Shown piece by piece: positions 8,673 to 18,576 of a stretch of 64,000 bases of DNA. The stretch covers positions 216,338 to 280,337 of the forward strand of contig NZ_SMAB01000001.1 in the NCBI RefSeq assembly GCF_004342885.1. The letters are read 5' to 3'. The translations under genes were made by a program, and so were the position numbers. The notes under the pieces were generated by a model. The model saw only the letters and a program-made list of their open reading frames with translations, ran no database searches and was not told the DNA's origin. Within the stretch, counting starts at the first letter, position 1. Each line of letters opens with the position of its first letter. This DNA is from Tepidibacillus fermentans (GTDB lineage Bacteria > Bacillota > Bacilli > Tepidibacillales > Tepidibacillaceae).

Positions 8673-11600
8673 TTAATAGGACCGGTAAAGTTGGAAGGCA
8701 TCGTAGACAGACCCGATGATCTCTACATTCACAATATTTGTCTTAACTGTTCCGTTTGCATATTCTACTGTGAATTTGAATGTTACAGGTCCTGTTTGTA
8801 ACATGGTTGATGGATCAATCATCGATTCATCATAAACTTCACCCGTATAATAAATGTTCGTTACTTTTTGTAAATTGGTACTTAGATAGAGAAGTCTACC
8901 ATTTACTTGGTTTCCAAAGAATTCAACCTTTACATAATTTATTGGTTGATCTACTACATCAGCAGCTACCAAGAACTTTTCTCCTGAATAGAACTGTTCT
9001 GGCGTGTGTCCCTTTGCTGTATGTTTTTGTTCCCAATCAGGAGTATGATTGACATGACCAATGATGGATAAATCTCTAACTTCTACAGATAAACTTGCTA
9101 CCGCTGTTCCACCATGCCCGTCATTTACTGTTTGTTTAATGGTATAGTATCCTATTTGATCGGTTTTAAATGAAAAGTTAGCATTGGTATTCGTAAATGT
9201 CGTTCCATTAGGTCTAGTCACTACATAGGAATAAGTGAGTGGATCTCCATCGGGATCACTTGCTGTACTCGTGATTACCATATTGTCTCCAATATAATAA
9301 TATGGCTTATCTATCACAAAACCCGCTATTGGTGAGCGATTTACTACTTGTACGGTTTTTGTTAATGTTGCGCTAGCGCCATAAGGGTCTTTTACTACTT
9401 GCGTTATTGTATACGTTCCTCTTTGTGTTGCCGTAAAACTAAAATTGGCATTTGTATTGGTAAAGGTTGTCCCATCAGGACGCTTTATCGTATAAGAAAA
9501 TGTTAATGAGTCACCATCTGAATCACTAGCTGTACTTGTCACAGATATTATTTCATTTAAATAATAAGTGGTTTTATTTGTGTTAAATCCTGCAATTGGA
9601 GCCTGATTAACTACATCAAAGTATTTCCATCCTGAGTATAAGGTATCACCATACGTATTTTTAATACTTAATTGATACGAGTATCTCCCTGGTGTTCCAG
9701 TTTTTCCTGTCATTGTTAAACTAGAGGGGAAAGTTGTTCCGCTCGATGAATAGATCACCGTACCGCTTGGATTCTTTACTTGTAATAGGTAAGAGGAATA
9801 AGAAAAAGTTTGTGTTTTGCTTAATCCAAATACAACATCTTCATTTGGCCGATATGATGATTTGGACGTCCATGTGTTGGGATTCCTCATATCGACAACA
9901 TCAAAATAAGCGTCAACTTGGTTAGAACCATATACATCAAATTCGTTTTGGCGTTTATCCTCATTTGCAATCGTTCTAAGTCTATATTTCCCTTCTGATG
10001 GAGGTGTAAATGAATAATATAAGTTAAAAGCTCCATTTACAGGTATTTGAAATCGTTGAGGATTATTTGTATACAAAACATTTTCATCTTTATAATTATC
10101 AGGTACATTATTCGTGATCAGACTTGTATTAATCGGAACTGAGTACCAATCATTTGTTCTATGAATTTGAAAACTTGTTGTCTGTGTGTTGGAACCGCCA
10201 AAATCTGTGTATATTGAATAATCGAAAGTACCCTTATTTCCGATCGTTTGCGTAATGTTTATCGTAGGTAAGGTACTATTATAAAAGTTGACCCGATACC
10301 CGTTTAAATTTGTAGTTCCAACCTTTTGTGCTGCAACATAATAGTCTGGTTGTCCTTTGAAAGCGTTTATATAGTGTTGACTAAAGACGATTAAGTGGTT
10401 ATCTGCACCTACAATGTTATCCACTCTTTCTCCTATATTAAAGTAATCATAATAAATCCCGTTTTCAATATTAATATTCTTTACAAGTTGCATAGTAGAA
10501 GGATTTAACGCCCACACTTTTCCATAACTGTCTCCAAAGTAGAGCAACCCATTTAACATAATGGGTGTTGTTGTGATGGAGTAAGGATGTACATAATATG
10601 ACTTACTTCCGGTTGAAGTATTTATTTTTGTAATCGTTCCTTGCCATACTTCTACGTTAGATGAATTATAACTGGTTTCTGTGGAAACATAAGCATAACC
10701 TCCATTTAACAACACTCCTCCAACAGAGCGAAAACCACGATTTGAAGCATTTCCTGCATAACTAAAAACTTTTGCGTAACCTGTATCTGAGTAATGGTTT
10801 TTGTAAAATCGGCCTTTCTTATCTACTGCATAGATATATCCTGTTGCATTATCATAAGCAACGTGTTTTAATAAACCGGCGTAGTAAGTTAATTTTTTAT
10901 CATACGTCGTTTTGTTCGGATCATCCGTTGTCCATTCATAAAAATATAAATAGCCTAAATTATCTCCATGATCTGAACTAACTCCGAATCCTGCATGGCC
11001 AGATATACGAGTAATCCCAGTAAATCTTCCACCTGAATCGACAGAAAATCCACCGTGTTTGCCTAACCCTGTATCAATAATAGTAACCCTTGTATCTGAT
11101 GCAGCAGCAAAATATTGTCCGCTTCCTGCATCCCCAATATATTTTACAGCGTCCCCTAAATCATTTGAAAAAGAAACGGTTTGTTGATTTTGCTTATCAT
11201 AAAGACCCCAACCCGTTACTCTTCCAACAAAACCGTTTGCTGTTCCAAATAATAAATTCCCTCCATTTTCCAACCATAAAATAGCAGTATCACTTGAAAC
11301 AGGTCCATAATACGAACTTAACTCAAAACTAAAAGGTTTTCCTACATTATAATCTTGAGTCTTAGGAACATCAGCATCAAGGCCTGTTTGGTCACTCGTA
11401 CCAAAAAATGTATTGCCGCTTCCATAATAAAGACGATAATTGGTCAAAATCGCACCATATGAAGGTATTGGACTTGAAAGAGGTTTACTCCATTGAGATG
11501 AAAGCGGTGGTGTTACTGTTGTATCTAAATAGTTATATGTTCTATAATCATCTGCACCTGTTGCGTTATACCCTCGTCCAGAGACACGGTCCGCTTGTAC

Positions 11601-11678
11601 TTGAAAAGAAGTGCTACTTATAATCAAAGTAGCACTTATAACGAATAAGGCAATGACTCGTTTTAGTTTTTTCTTCAC
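8673..11678 (-). CDS. secreted beta-propeller and PKD-repeat surface protein
   Basis: 1001 residues with a clear signal peptide (MKKKLKRVIALFVIS..., cleavage probably after QVQA near residue 29). About residues 55-450 contain repeated Gly/aromatic-rich strands ending in motifs such as LNGLLYFGDSYGKVWALNP, typical of PQQ/Kelch-like propellers. A beta-rich middle follows, then two tandem PKD-like domains (about 690-780 and 785-870), each with NxxPIAGF, SDxDGDxLT and a FTNTNANFSF motif. The last 120 residues are another beta domain. There is no sortase motif or S-layer domain, so retention at the cell surface may depend on a partner. GTG start with AGGGGAT; the stop of the previous gene overlaps this ribosome site, so the two are co-translated. 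Ligand unknown. Confidence 0.75.
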   Translation of the reverse strand: MKKKLKRVIALFVISATLIISSTSFQVQADRVSGRGYNATGADDYRTYNYLDTTVTPPLSSQWSKPLSSPIPSYGAILTNYRLYYGSGNTFFGTSDQTGLDADVPKTQDYNVGKPFSFELSSYYGPVSSDTAILWLENGGNLLFGTANGFVGRVTGWGLYDKQNQQTVSFSNDLGDAVKYIGDAGSGQYFAAASDTRVTIIDTGLGKHGGFSVDSGGRFTGITRISGHAGFGVSSDHGDNLGYLYFYEWTTDDPNKTTYDKKLTYYAGLLKHVAYDNATGYIYAVDKKGRFYKNHYSDTGYAKVFSYAGNASNRGFRSVGGVLLNGGYAYVSTETSYNSSNVEVWQGTITKINTSTGSKSYYVHPYSITTTPIMLNGLLYFGDSYGKVWALNPSTMQLVKNINIENGIYYDYFNIGERVDNIVGADNHLIVFSQHYINAFKGQPDYYVAAQKVGTTNLNGYRVNFYNSTLPTINITQTIGNKGTFDYSIYTDFGGSNTQTTSFQIHRTNDWYSVPINTSLITNNVPDNYKDENVLYTNNPQRFQIPVNGAFNLYYSFTPPSEGKYRLRTIANEDKRQNEFDVYGSNQVDAYFDVVDMRNPNTWTSKSSYRPNEDVVFGLSKTQTFSYSSYLLQVKNPSGTVIYSSSGTTFPSSLTMTGKTGTPGRYSYQLSIKNTYGDTLYSGWKYFDVVNQAPIAGFNTNKTTYYLNEIISVTSTASDSDGDSLTFSYTIKRPDGTTFTNTNANFSFTATQRGTYTITQVVKDPYGASATLTKTVQVVNRSPIAGFVIDKPYYYIGDNMVITSTASDPDGDPLTYSYVVTRPNGTTFTNTNANFSFKTDQIGYYTIKQTVNDGHGGTAVASLSVEVRDLSIIGHVNHTPDWEQKHTAKGHTPEQFYSGEKFLVAADVVDQPINYVKVEFFGNQVNGRLLYLSTNLQKVTNIYYTGEVYDESMIDPSTMLQTGPVTFKFTVEYANGTVKTNIVNVEIIGSVYDAFQLYRSY

Positions 11679-11687
11679 TTAAATCCC

Positions 11688-13586
11688 CTACTTTATTTGT
11701 GAAATGATTGTGCTGCTAACAACAGCTTCTCCACCTAAAAAGAAATAATTTTTAATTTGCTTGGTTTTTAAATGATTAATTGTATTTACTGTTAATTGTT
11801 TCGGTGCTGTGATAAGAATAGGTGCATTATAATCCACAGCTAATCTACTTCCACTTAAAGCATCTGGGTGTTTGTAACCATTCGCAAAGATGATCGTTTG
11901 ACTATCATTAAAGAAGGTTTTTGCTATGAACAGTGATGTTTCAAAACGATCTTTTCCTCCAACTCTTTGAACAGTAGGAATATATTTTTTAAGTTGATCT
12001 TCTGCTAATTTTGAAATTACTCCAGTACTCCCTACAATCGTTGCTTTTTGAATATTTTTGGATTGAATGTATTTTAAAACGACTGGATCTAATTCTTTTT
12101 TGCTTATATTTAAAATAATGGGTGCTTTTACTTTAGCAGCATATGGTACGATCGATAAAGCATCCGGAAAATCCCCTCCATAAGCGATCACAATTTCAGA
12201 TGGATTCGTATTAATCTGATTTGCAATCGCAATACTTGTCTCTACCCTTCCTTGCCCATAAATTCGTTGTACTGGAAACTTATTTTTAAAAGCATTTTCA
12301 ACTTTTGTAGATACTACAGAAGGCCCGCCTAAAAGAATGACTTTACCACCAGGTTTTAATAATCTTTGAACTTCCGTTACTTCTTTATTTAAAGTTGTTG
12401 TATCATCCGTCGCTAAAAGAATCGTACCATTTAAAGCGGTATTTAATACCCCACCGGTTAGGGCATCTGGAAAGTTATCCCCTGCTGCCACAATCACATA
12501 ATCTAAAGAATCTGAAGCTAATTGATTTGTTATGGCTAAGTTTGTACTGAAACGATCATTCCCTGCGAATCTGTTCGTACTTGGTTTAACCGGCGTTGGT
12601 GATGGTGTTGGATTAGTTGGTTGCGAAGGAGTGCTTGTAGCAGGTGTAAACGTCATTTTAAATTGATAATTCCTATTCCAAAAACTTGCTTGTTGTAATT
12701 GTAATACATATTTTCCTGTATAGTTGGAATTGTTTACTTGAAGAGTTTTCGCATAGATACGATTCGGCATACCTAGAGTTCCATTACTAAATATGTAATC
12801 AAAAGTACCATCTTTCTTTTCTGCATATACTTGGTATGGAATATAGTAATCTTTTGTTCTCCATCTATCGAATTCGTCTTGCGGATAAATCACTTCAAAG
12901 CTTAATGTACCATTATTTCCCCCTTGTATGCTAAAATTATCAAATACATCATTGCTGCCTGCCCATACACTCGATATTAAAGCCCCGTTTTGAACAGGTG
13001 TATATTCATAATAATGGCTCCCCAAATCGAAAATATCATTATAACCATTTATTTCATGGGGATCAGTAACACCTTGATAGTGAATATTTAATGAAACTCG
13101 AAAAATATATTTTCCTGTATTTTGTATTGCTTTAACTTTTAAAATGATTTTATTATCTTGATATATATTCTCTAAAGTCATTCGACCAAATACGCTTCCG
13201 GTATCCTCAATTGTAACCATTTTCCCATCATAATTTTTACCTGTAATACTTTTATAATAAAACTGAAGATAACCTGGTTCTAGATATGTAATTACTTCAA
13301 CAGTTCCTCTTTGGTTTACGTTAAAAGTATAATAATCCACATCATCTAAAGAGGTAAATTCACCTTCTACATAGGTGTAATTATTTGGATAACCGTCATT
13401 TGGTCCCGGAAGAGTGATAGTTTGTGCTTTATCTGGTGTACTATTGTCTGATGTTGTTTCAACTACATAGTATGGTTTTCCGGGATATTCTGGATAATAA
13501 GGTGGAGAAAATGCTTTTGACGTAATGGGGAAGAATAAATTAAATAGCATTACAATCCCAAACATTAAAGGTAAAAATCGCTTCAA
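11688..13586 (-). CDS. secreted protein with three cell-wall-binding repeats (CWBR2)
   Basis: 632 residues with a signal peptide (hydrophobic core PLMFGIVMLFNLFF, cut near residue 25). About residues 45-310 are beta-rich and resemble pre-peptidase C-terminal (PPC-like) domains (DDVDYYTFNV motif). A Pro/Thr-rich linker (about 320-340) leads to three cell-wall-binding repeats type 2 (about 343-435, 440-530, 535-630), marked by RFAGNDRFSTNLAI, RIYGQGRVETSIAI, RVGGKDRFETSLFI and FPDAL-like motifs. Such triplets anchor proteins to anionic wall polymers. TTG start, nine bases after AAGGAG. It directly precedes the propeller/PKD gene and may anchor or display it. Confidence 0.85.
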   Translation of the reverse strand: MKRFLPLMFGIVMLFNLFFPITSKAFSPPYYPEYPGKPYYVVETTSDNSTPDKAQTITLPGPNDGYPNNYTYVEGEFTSLDDVDYYTFNVNQRGTVEVITYLEPGYLQFYYKSITGKNYDGKMVTIEDTGSVFGRMTLENIYQDNKIILKVKAIQNTGKYIFRVSLNIHYQGVTDPHEINGYNDIFDLGSHYYEYTPVQNGALISSVWAGSNDVFDNFSIQGGNNGTLSFEVIYPQDEFDRWRTKDYYIPYQVYAEKKDGTFDYIFSNGTLGMPNRIYAKTLQVNNSNYTGKYVLQLQQASFWNRNYQFKMTFTPATSTPSQPTNPTPSPTPVKPSTNRFAGNDRFSTNLAITNQLASDSLDYVIVAAGDNFPDALTGGVLNTALNGTILLATDDTTTLNKEVTEVQRLLKPGGKVILLGGPSVVSTKVENAFKNKFPVQRIYGQGRVETSIAIANQINTNPSEIVIAYGGDFPDALSIVPYAAKVKAPIILNISKKELDPVVLKYIQSKNIQKATIVGSTGVISKLAEDQLKKYIPTVQRVGGKDRFETSLFIAKTFFNDSQTIIFANGYKHPDALSGSRLAVDYNAPILITAPKQLTVNTINHLKTKQIKNYFFLGGEAVVSSTIISQIK

Positions 13587-13644
13587 ATTGAATCACTCCT
13601 TAACTTTTTTCTTCTTATTTTACATTATAGTAACTCTGACAATT

Positions 13645-13923
13645 TTAGTAAAATTTATATGAATAAGAGGCTGCTCTTCTTATGATATTTTTCTCACCCT
13701 TGAAAAATCGTGGTCCATATGTTTCTATAACGACAACAATGGTTGGACCTGAGTATAGTACATCGAAATGATAAATAGGATGATGATAAGTATATGGAAA
13801 AGTAGCATTGGAATCATCTATAAAATCCATAGATACTACTCTGAATTCATCTTCAAAAAAACTATCTGCATTAGGTGTTGTTGCTGTTAATCTAGCGTTT
13901 TTTTCTAGACTTTCAGTATACAA
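13645..13923 (-). CDS. possible small protein, unknown
   Basis: Open frame of 92 residues (ends ASYSYKFY). The only start in reach is a TTG with no ribosome site, and the frame stays open for 16 more codons upstream, so the true N-terminus is unclear. The sequence is hydrophilic with an aromatic-rich core (YHHPIYHFDVLYSGP). It sits between the second membrane-protein copy and the cell-wall-binding protein, in the same direction. It could be a small operon member or the tail of a degraded gene. Confidence 0.35.
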   Translation of the reverse strand: MYTESLEKNARLTATTPNADSFFEDEFRVVSMDFIDDSNATFPYTYHHPIYHFDVLYSGPTIVVVIETYGPRFFKGEKNIIRRAASYSYKFY

Positions 13924-13988
13924 TTTCTTCTGTACTAAAGAGGTGAGGAAAATTACTGACTAATTTATATTCAGCTCATAAGAGCCAG

Positions 13989-15095
13989 CTAAATTTTTAA
14001 TTTTCTTTTAGTAAATTTAACAACTTTTCCTTTTGATTTATCTTTTGTTACTTTTACTTGTTTGTTTACAGTTTGCAATTGTTCTTCTCTCCATTGGTCA
14101 ACACTATTGAAATATACTTGTTCGATTTCATCTGCCCATTCTGGAATTTGTTCGGATGGGAATGGATATGGAGCAATCGTTTTATCCTCATATTCCCATT
14201 TATTATCGACTGGATACGGTATATTTAAGTATTTGTATAAGGCTCTTTGTTTCAAATCAACATGGTATTGCCAAGATTGAATAATCATTTGCCCTAGTTT
14301 TTTATCAGGAAATGCTTCTCTCCATGGTATCTTTGGTTCTGGTTCATCAAACATGTTTTCGATTGCTTTTCGCAATTTTCGTGGATTAGAAAAAATAATG
14401 ATCGCTAATATTTGTTGAATGACCCATGAGGCAATAAATACGACAACTGGTATTAAAAATCGTTCTAATCCAGTAAACCATTTATTGATCGGTTTTGTAT
14501 CGTAAAGTGAATAGAAAAACAAAACTTCTAAGCCAATTCCTGCTATGATAGGAAAAAAAGATTTAATTCCTATAATTTTAAGTCTTGATGGCTTTCTGGA
14601 TGGTTCTAGTGAACTGTGTCCAGTATTGGTATAAACTCTTGATCTGAATTGATTCATGACGATTTGATAGAATTTATTTTTGGATATATCTTTTATATAA
14701 GGTGAATATGAATTGGGAACAGCCAATAAGTAATATAAATGTAAAGGTGCAATATATGGGGTCCTTTCCCACCGTGCTGTTTCTAACCAGAACATATTTA
14801 ATCGGATTTCTTCAGCTTTATTATAAAATGTTGTGGGTTTTAGTGCCAATCCCAAACTAATCAGTACAATAATAAATACCCAATCACCCCAATTGATGAT
14901 ATAATGCCAAGCGATTGATAGCAGTTTAAGTAAAACTTGAAAACCTTCTCTATGTGGAGTAAATAATGTAATAACAGTAACCATAATAATTCCCATAAAA
15001 CTGTAACCGATGAGTTTTCTAATCGTTTCAAAAACTTGCTCGAATATATTTCCTTTATTTGTTTCTGTAAGAATCTCAAGCAATCGCAATATCAT
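13989..15095 (-). CDS. unrecognised integral membrane protein, copy 2 of a duplicated pair
   Basis: 368 residues, the fuller version of the protein at 7451-8503. Four hydrophobic segments are arranged as two pairs with a soluble loop between them (about 95-175), containing WLETARWERTPYIAP. A tail of about 120 residues carries PEPKIPWREAFPDKKLG and a stretch missing from copy 1 (ALYKYLNIPYPVDNKW). It is the first gene of the surface-protein operon and shares promoter and ribosome-site sequence with copy 1. No enzyme or transporter motif is visible. A role in exporting or assembling the two secreted proteins is inferred from position only. Confidence 0.75.
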   Translation of the reverse strand: MILRLLEILTETNKGNIFEQVFETIRKLIGYSFMGIIMVTVITLFTPHREGFQVLLKLLSIAWHYIINWGDWVFIIVLISLGLALKPTTFYNKAEEIRLNMFWLETARWERTPYIAPLHLYYLLAVPNSYSPYIKDISKNKFYQIVMNQFRSRVYTNTGHSSLEPSRKPSRLKIIGIKSFFPIIAGIGLEVLFFYSLYDTKPINKWFTGLERFLIPVVVFIASWVIQQILAIIIFSNPRKLRKAIENMFDEPEPKIPWREAFPDKKLGQMIIQSWQYHVDLKQRALYKYLNIPYPVDNKWEYEDKTIAPYPFPSEQIPEWADEIEQVYFNSVDQWREEQLQTVNKQVKVTKDKSKGKVVKFTKRKLKI

Positions 15096-15125
15096 GGTTA
15101 TCACCTCCATAAGTCTATATATCCT

Positions 15126-15155
15126 ATTATACAGTGAATGTGAATTAATTCCCAA
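15126..15155 (-). promoter_or_regulatory. promoter of the surface-protein operon
   Basis: TTGGGA, 18-base spacer, TATAAT on the minus strand, about 30 bases before the ATG of membrane protein copy 2. It closely matches the promoter at 8533-8562. Confidence 0.65.
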
Positions 15156-15288
15156 TTTTTATCTTATGTTAATACAGACGGTAAAAAGAAAATCTATCTT
15201 TGTCCGACAGAGTATTTGAGCGCAAATCGAGTATATACCGATGCATCTTTAGCCTTTGGGTTCTTGTACCCAGGCGCACACAAAAACT

Positions 15289-15317
15289 AAAGCCAACGTC
15301 ATAATGACGCTGGCTTT
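15289..15317 (-). terminator. terminator of the dicarboxylate symporter gene
   Basis: Stem AAAGCCANCGTCA/TGACGNTGGCTTT with a TAA/TTA loop and a T-rich tail (TTTAGTTTTTG) on the minus strand, 15 bases past the symporter stop. Confidence 0.85.
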
Positions 15318-15331
15318 ATTACCTACTTTTA

Positions 15332-16546
15332 TTATAGTACATTTACGGACATGTCTTCACTTAACTCTCCTTCTGTAGCGGCAACCACAACTGCAGCAGA
15401 AGCATCACCAGTGATGTTAATCGTGGTACGAATCATATCTAAAATACGGTCAATACCTGCTATAAGACCAATACCTTCAATCGGTAGATTTACAGATTGT
15501 AAAACCATCGTCAGCATAATTAATCCTGCACCAGGTACTCCAGCTGTTCCAATTGAAGCCAATGTGGCTGTTAATACGATCGTGATTTGCTGAGATAGCG
15601 TTAAGTCAATCCCAAAAAATTGAGCGATAAACAAGGCGCTTACCCCTTGGTACAGTGCAGTACCATCCATGTTAATCGTTGCACCTAAAGGCAGAACAAA
15701 ACTACTTACCCGCTTTGAAACTCCTAGATTTTCTTCTGTATTTTTGATGGTAACTGGCAATGTTCCTGCACTACTTGATGTACTAAAGGCAACAAGCATT
15801 GCTGGGGCGATCCCTTTAAAAAATTTCAAAGGGCTCATTTTCGCAAAGAACTTCACAGATGAGGAATAAACCAGTAAAGCGTGTAAGATCGAACCGATTA
15901 AAACAGCTAAGATGACTTTCGATAAGGGTAATAAAACATCTAATCCATATTTACCAACAACTGGTGCAACTAATCCCAAAATTCCAATGGGTGCGAATCT
16001 CATCACAATGCCCGTAATTTTGTACATAGTTTCTGCTAAATCATCAAAAAACTTGTACAATGTTTTCCCTTTTTCCCCAATAAGGGTCATACCAATTCCT
16101 AGAAAGAGAGCAAAGAAGATGATTTGTAACATTTCTCCATCAACAAGAGATTTAAACGGATTGATAGGAACAATATTCAGTAGTGTTTCCACAATGCTGG
16201 TTGGTTGCTTAACTTCTACCGCCTTTTGTACTCCACTTACATTAACTCCTTTACCAGGGTCAAAAAGATTCCCGAGAACTAAACCAATGGAAACAGCAAT
16301 AGCGGTCGTTACAAGATAATAAGCGATGGTTTTTGTTCCCATTCGTCCAAGTTTTTTTACATCGCCAATACTTGCAACCCCTATAATTAAAGAAGATAAG
16401 ACTAATGGTACAATGATAAATTTAATTAATCTTAAAAATAAATCTCCTAAAGGTTTAATCACTTCAATACTTGGACCAACGATCCAGCCTAATAAAATAG
16501 CAAGAATAAAAGCAATAAAAATTTGGGTTAATAAGTTCAGCTTCAT
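15332..16546 (-). CDS. glutamate/C4-dicarboxylate:cation symporter (DAACS family)
   Basis: 404 residues, the usual length for GltP/GltT/DctA-type secondary transporters that import glutamate, aspartate or C4-dicarboxylates with H+ or Na+. Family signatures are all present: the serine-rich hairpin STSSSAGTLP (about residue 260), NMDGTALYQ (about 295), GTAGVPGAG (second hairpin, about 340) and DRILDMIRTTINITGD (about 368-383), which includes the substrate-binding Arg and Asp. Eight helices and two re-entrant loops are expected. The ribosome site is GGGAGG before ATG. Monocistronic with its own terminator. The Arg in MIRTT favours acidic amino acids or dicarboxylates. Confidence 0.93.
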   Translation of the reverse strand: MKLNLLTQIFIAFILAILLGWIVGPSIEVIKPLGDLFLRLIKFIIVPLVLSSLIIGVASIGDVKKLGRMGTKTIAYYLVTTAIAVSIGLVLGNLFDPGKGVNVSGVQKAVEVKQPTSIVETLLNIVPINPFKSLVDGEMLQIIFFALFLGIGMTLIGEKGKTLYKFFDDLAETMYKITGIVMRFAPIGILGLVAPVVGKYGLDVLLPLSKVILAVLIGSILHALLVYSSSVKFFAKMSPLKFFKGIAPAMLVAFSTSSSAGTLPVTIKNTEENLGVSKRVSSFVLPLGATINMDGTALYQGVSALFIAQFFGIDLTLSQQITIVLTATLASIGTAGVPGAGLIMLTMVLQSVNLPIEGIGLIAGIDRILDMIRTTINITGDASAAVVVAATEGELSEDMSVNVL

Positions 16547-16672
16547 CTAGTTCCCTCCCAATTTTTAATATCAAATACTATAAATATGTATGAGAATACA
16601 ATATTGTGTCTAAAAATACAATACTTTTTTGTGTCGTTACTTCTTAAAAACGTTTTATTTTGCATGAATAGA

Positions 16673-16703
16673 AAAAAAGAGGGACAGTTTGTAAACCATC
16701 CCC
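16673..16703 (-). terminator. terminator of the chemoreceptor gene
   Basis: Imperfect hairpin GGGATGGTTTAC/AAACTGTCCC followed by CTTTTTTT on the minus strand, 16 bases after the stop. Confidence 0.8.
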
Positions 16704-16718
16704 TTTTTGATTTATTTA

Positions 16719-18503
16719 TCAAATCTTAAATTTCTTTACCATTTCATTTAATTTTTCTGCCAGTTCAGCTTGAGCATTGGCCACTTTTGCCACTTCTTCA
16801 ATCGCTGTAGTAATTTCTACCGAGTTGTTAGAAATATCTTGCGAACTTGCCGTAGACTGTTCTACAGAGGAAGCGACAGATTCAATCGCAGCATTTATCT
16901 GTTCGATCGAGTTAGAGATTTGCTCCGACTTTTCTGTAAACTCTGCAAACATTTGGCCAATTAGGTTCGCATCTTGTTGGTATTGTTCCCCAGTCTCTAG
17001 AAGCATTTTGTAGTCCTTATTCACTTTATCATTGATAAATTGCAAGATATCATTTGCATGGTTTGATAAGTTTTGAAAACTTCCTTGTACCTGTTTCACC
17101 ACTTGTTGTATTTCGGAAACGGTATTCGTCGATTGTTCTGCTAATTTCCTTACTTCATCGGCCACAACAGCAAAACCTCTGCCATGTTCTCCAGCTCTTG
17201 CTGCTTCAATTGCTGCATTTAAAGCAAGTAAATTAGTTTGATCTGCTATTTCAGCAATGACATCAGCCATTTTCCCAATTTCAGCAACTATTTTCCCATC
17301 TTCAATAGCCTTCAAAATTCGCGCTTGTTTTTCTGCATACATCGTTTCTGCTAATGTACTCGATTGTTCCGCATTTTCTTTGATTTGTTCCGCTCTTTTT
17401 TCAATTTCTTTTACAATTACATTTCCTTCTTTGGCGCTTGCGACAAATTGTTTTGTCGTATTGGCTACTTCTTGACCTGATGCACTAATCTCCTCGGTAG
17501 CGGCACTTGTTTCTTCCATTCCTGCCGCAATTTGTTGTGTAGCAGCATTGATATTTTGGCTTTGAATGACAATCTCCTCAACCGAAGCTGATAATTGTTG
17601 ACTTGAAGTTTCTATATCTCTAGTATTTACGATGATTTCTTTTACTAAGTCTTTAATATTAGCTACCATAATATTAAGTGCTTTACCAAGTTTGCCAATC
17701 TCATCATTAGAATCAATCGCAATTTCATTCACCGAAAGATCCTTATTGGCTATTTTCTCTATTTGATCAACGATCATTGAGATTTGCTTAGATAACTTAT
17801 TGCTAAAAAGATAAACGATGATTCCCGTTATGAATAGTAGTGTTGTTATTACTACAAGTATAATCAAAATATTCCTTTGCATGTTTTGCCTGTATATCAT
17901 TTCCTGTTGATTCACTATTCTATCAATTTCATCAATATAATTACCTGTACTTACAATAAAATTCCATGGTTCAAATAGTTTAGAATAGACTCTTTTTTTC
18001 GTTAACTTATTCGTTCCTACATCTTTTGGCTTTTCCCACATATATTCTGAATAACCATTATTTTCTCCATTTTTCGCTGCTTTAATAATATTTTGAATGA
18101 TATAAACACCATTAGGATCTTGGAGATTTATTCGGTTAGTACCTTCTTCTTTCGGAATCATTGGATGTCCAACTAAAATTCCATCTGTTCGATCGATCCA
18201 AAAATATCCTGATTCTCCATAGCGTAATTCTTTGACTAACTGAATTCCAAACTTTTTTGCTTCATCTTCTGTCATACTTCCATTACGATATTGATTATAC
18301 GCATAATTTAATAGAGTAACTGCGGTTTCGACTTGACCTTTAACCATTGTATCATAATCTTTTAACAGACTTTCTTTATACTGTTTTAATGATTGTTGAT
18401 TTTGATTGATTGTAGATACGATGCTATATCCACCTAAAAACCCTAAGATGATAAGTACAACAATGACATAAAAAACGATTAATTTAGATTTTATTGTTTT
18501 CAT
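16719..18503 (-). CDS. methyl-accepting chemotaxis protein with single Cache domain
   Basis: 594 residues. TM1 (about 8-30), an extracellular single-Cache-type domain (about 35-195, with [19 protein letters not shown] and [12 protein letters not shown]), TM2 (about 205-228), a HAMP domain (about 230-285), then the long signalling coiled coil. The highly conserved hairpin tip [20 protein letters not shown] lies near residue 420-440. Single-Cache receptors of this type often sense small carboxylates directly; the specificity here cannot be read. No che genes are nearby. The adjacent dicarboxylate symporter may share a ligand class, which is only a guess. Confidence 0.93.
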   Translation of the reverse strand: MKTIKSKLIVFYVIVVLIILGFLGGYSIVSTINQNQQSLKQYKESLLKDYDTMVKGQVETAVTLLNYAYNQYRNGSMTEDEAKKFGIQLVKELRYGESGYFWIDRTDGILVGHPMIPKEEGTNRINLQDPNGVYIIQNIIKAAKNGENNGYSEYMWEKPKDVGTNKLTKKRVYSKLFEPWNFIVSTGNYIDEIDRIVNQQEMIYRQNMQRNILIILVVITTLLFITGIIVYLFSNKLSKQISMIVDQIEKIANKDLSVNEIAIDSNDEIGKLGKALNIMVANIKDLVKEIIVNTRDIETSSQQLSASVEEIVIQSQNINAATQQIAAGMEETSAATEEISASGQEVANTTKQFVASAKEGNVIVKEIEKRAEQIKENAEQSSTLAETMYAEKQARILKAIEDGKIVAEIGKMADVIAEIADQTNLLALNAAIEAARAGEHGRGFAVVADEVRKLAEQSTNTVSEIQQVVKQVQGSFQNLSNHANDILQFINDKVNKDYKMLLETGEQYQQDANLIGQMFAEFTEKSEQISNSIEQINAAIESVASSVEQSTASSQDISNNSVEITTAIEEVAKVANAQAELAEKLNEMVKKFKI

Positions 18504-18576
18504 TTTTAACCTCCCACCTACATGCCTAAGTTTCCGAGTATTCTTCTATCATTTCTATGTTTACTATCAATAACTA

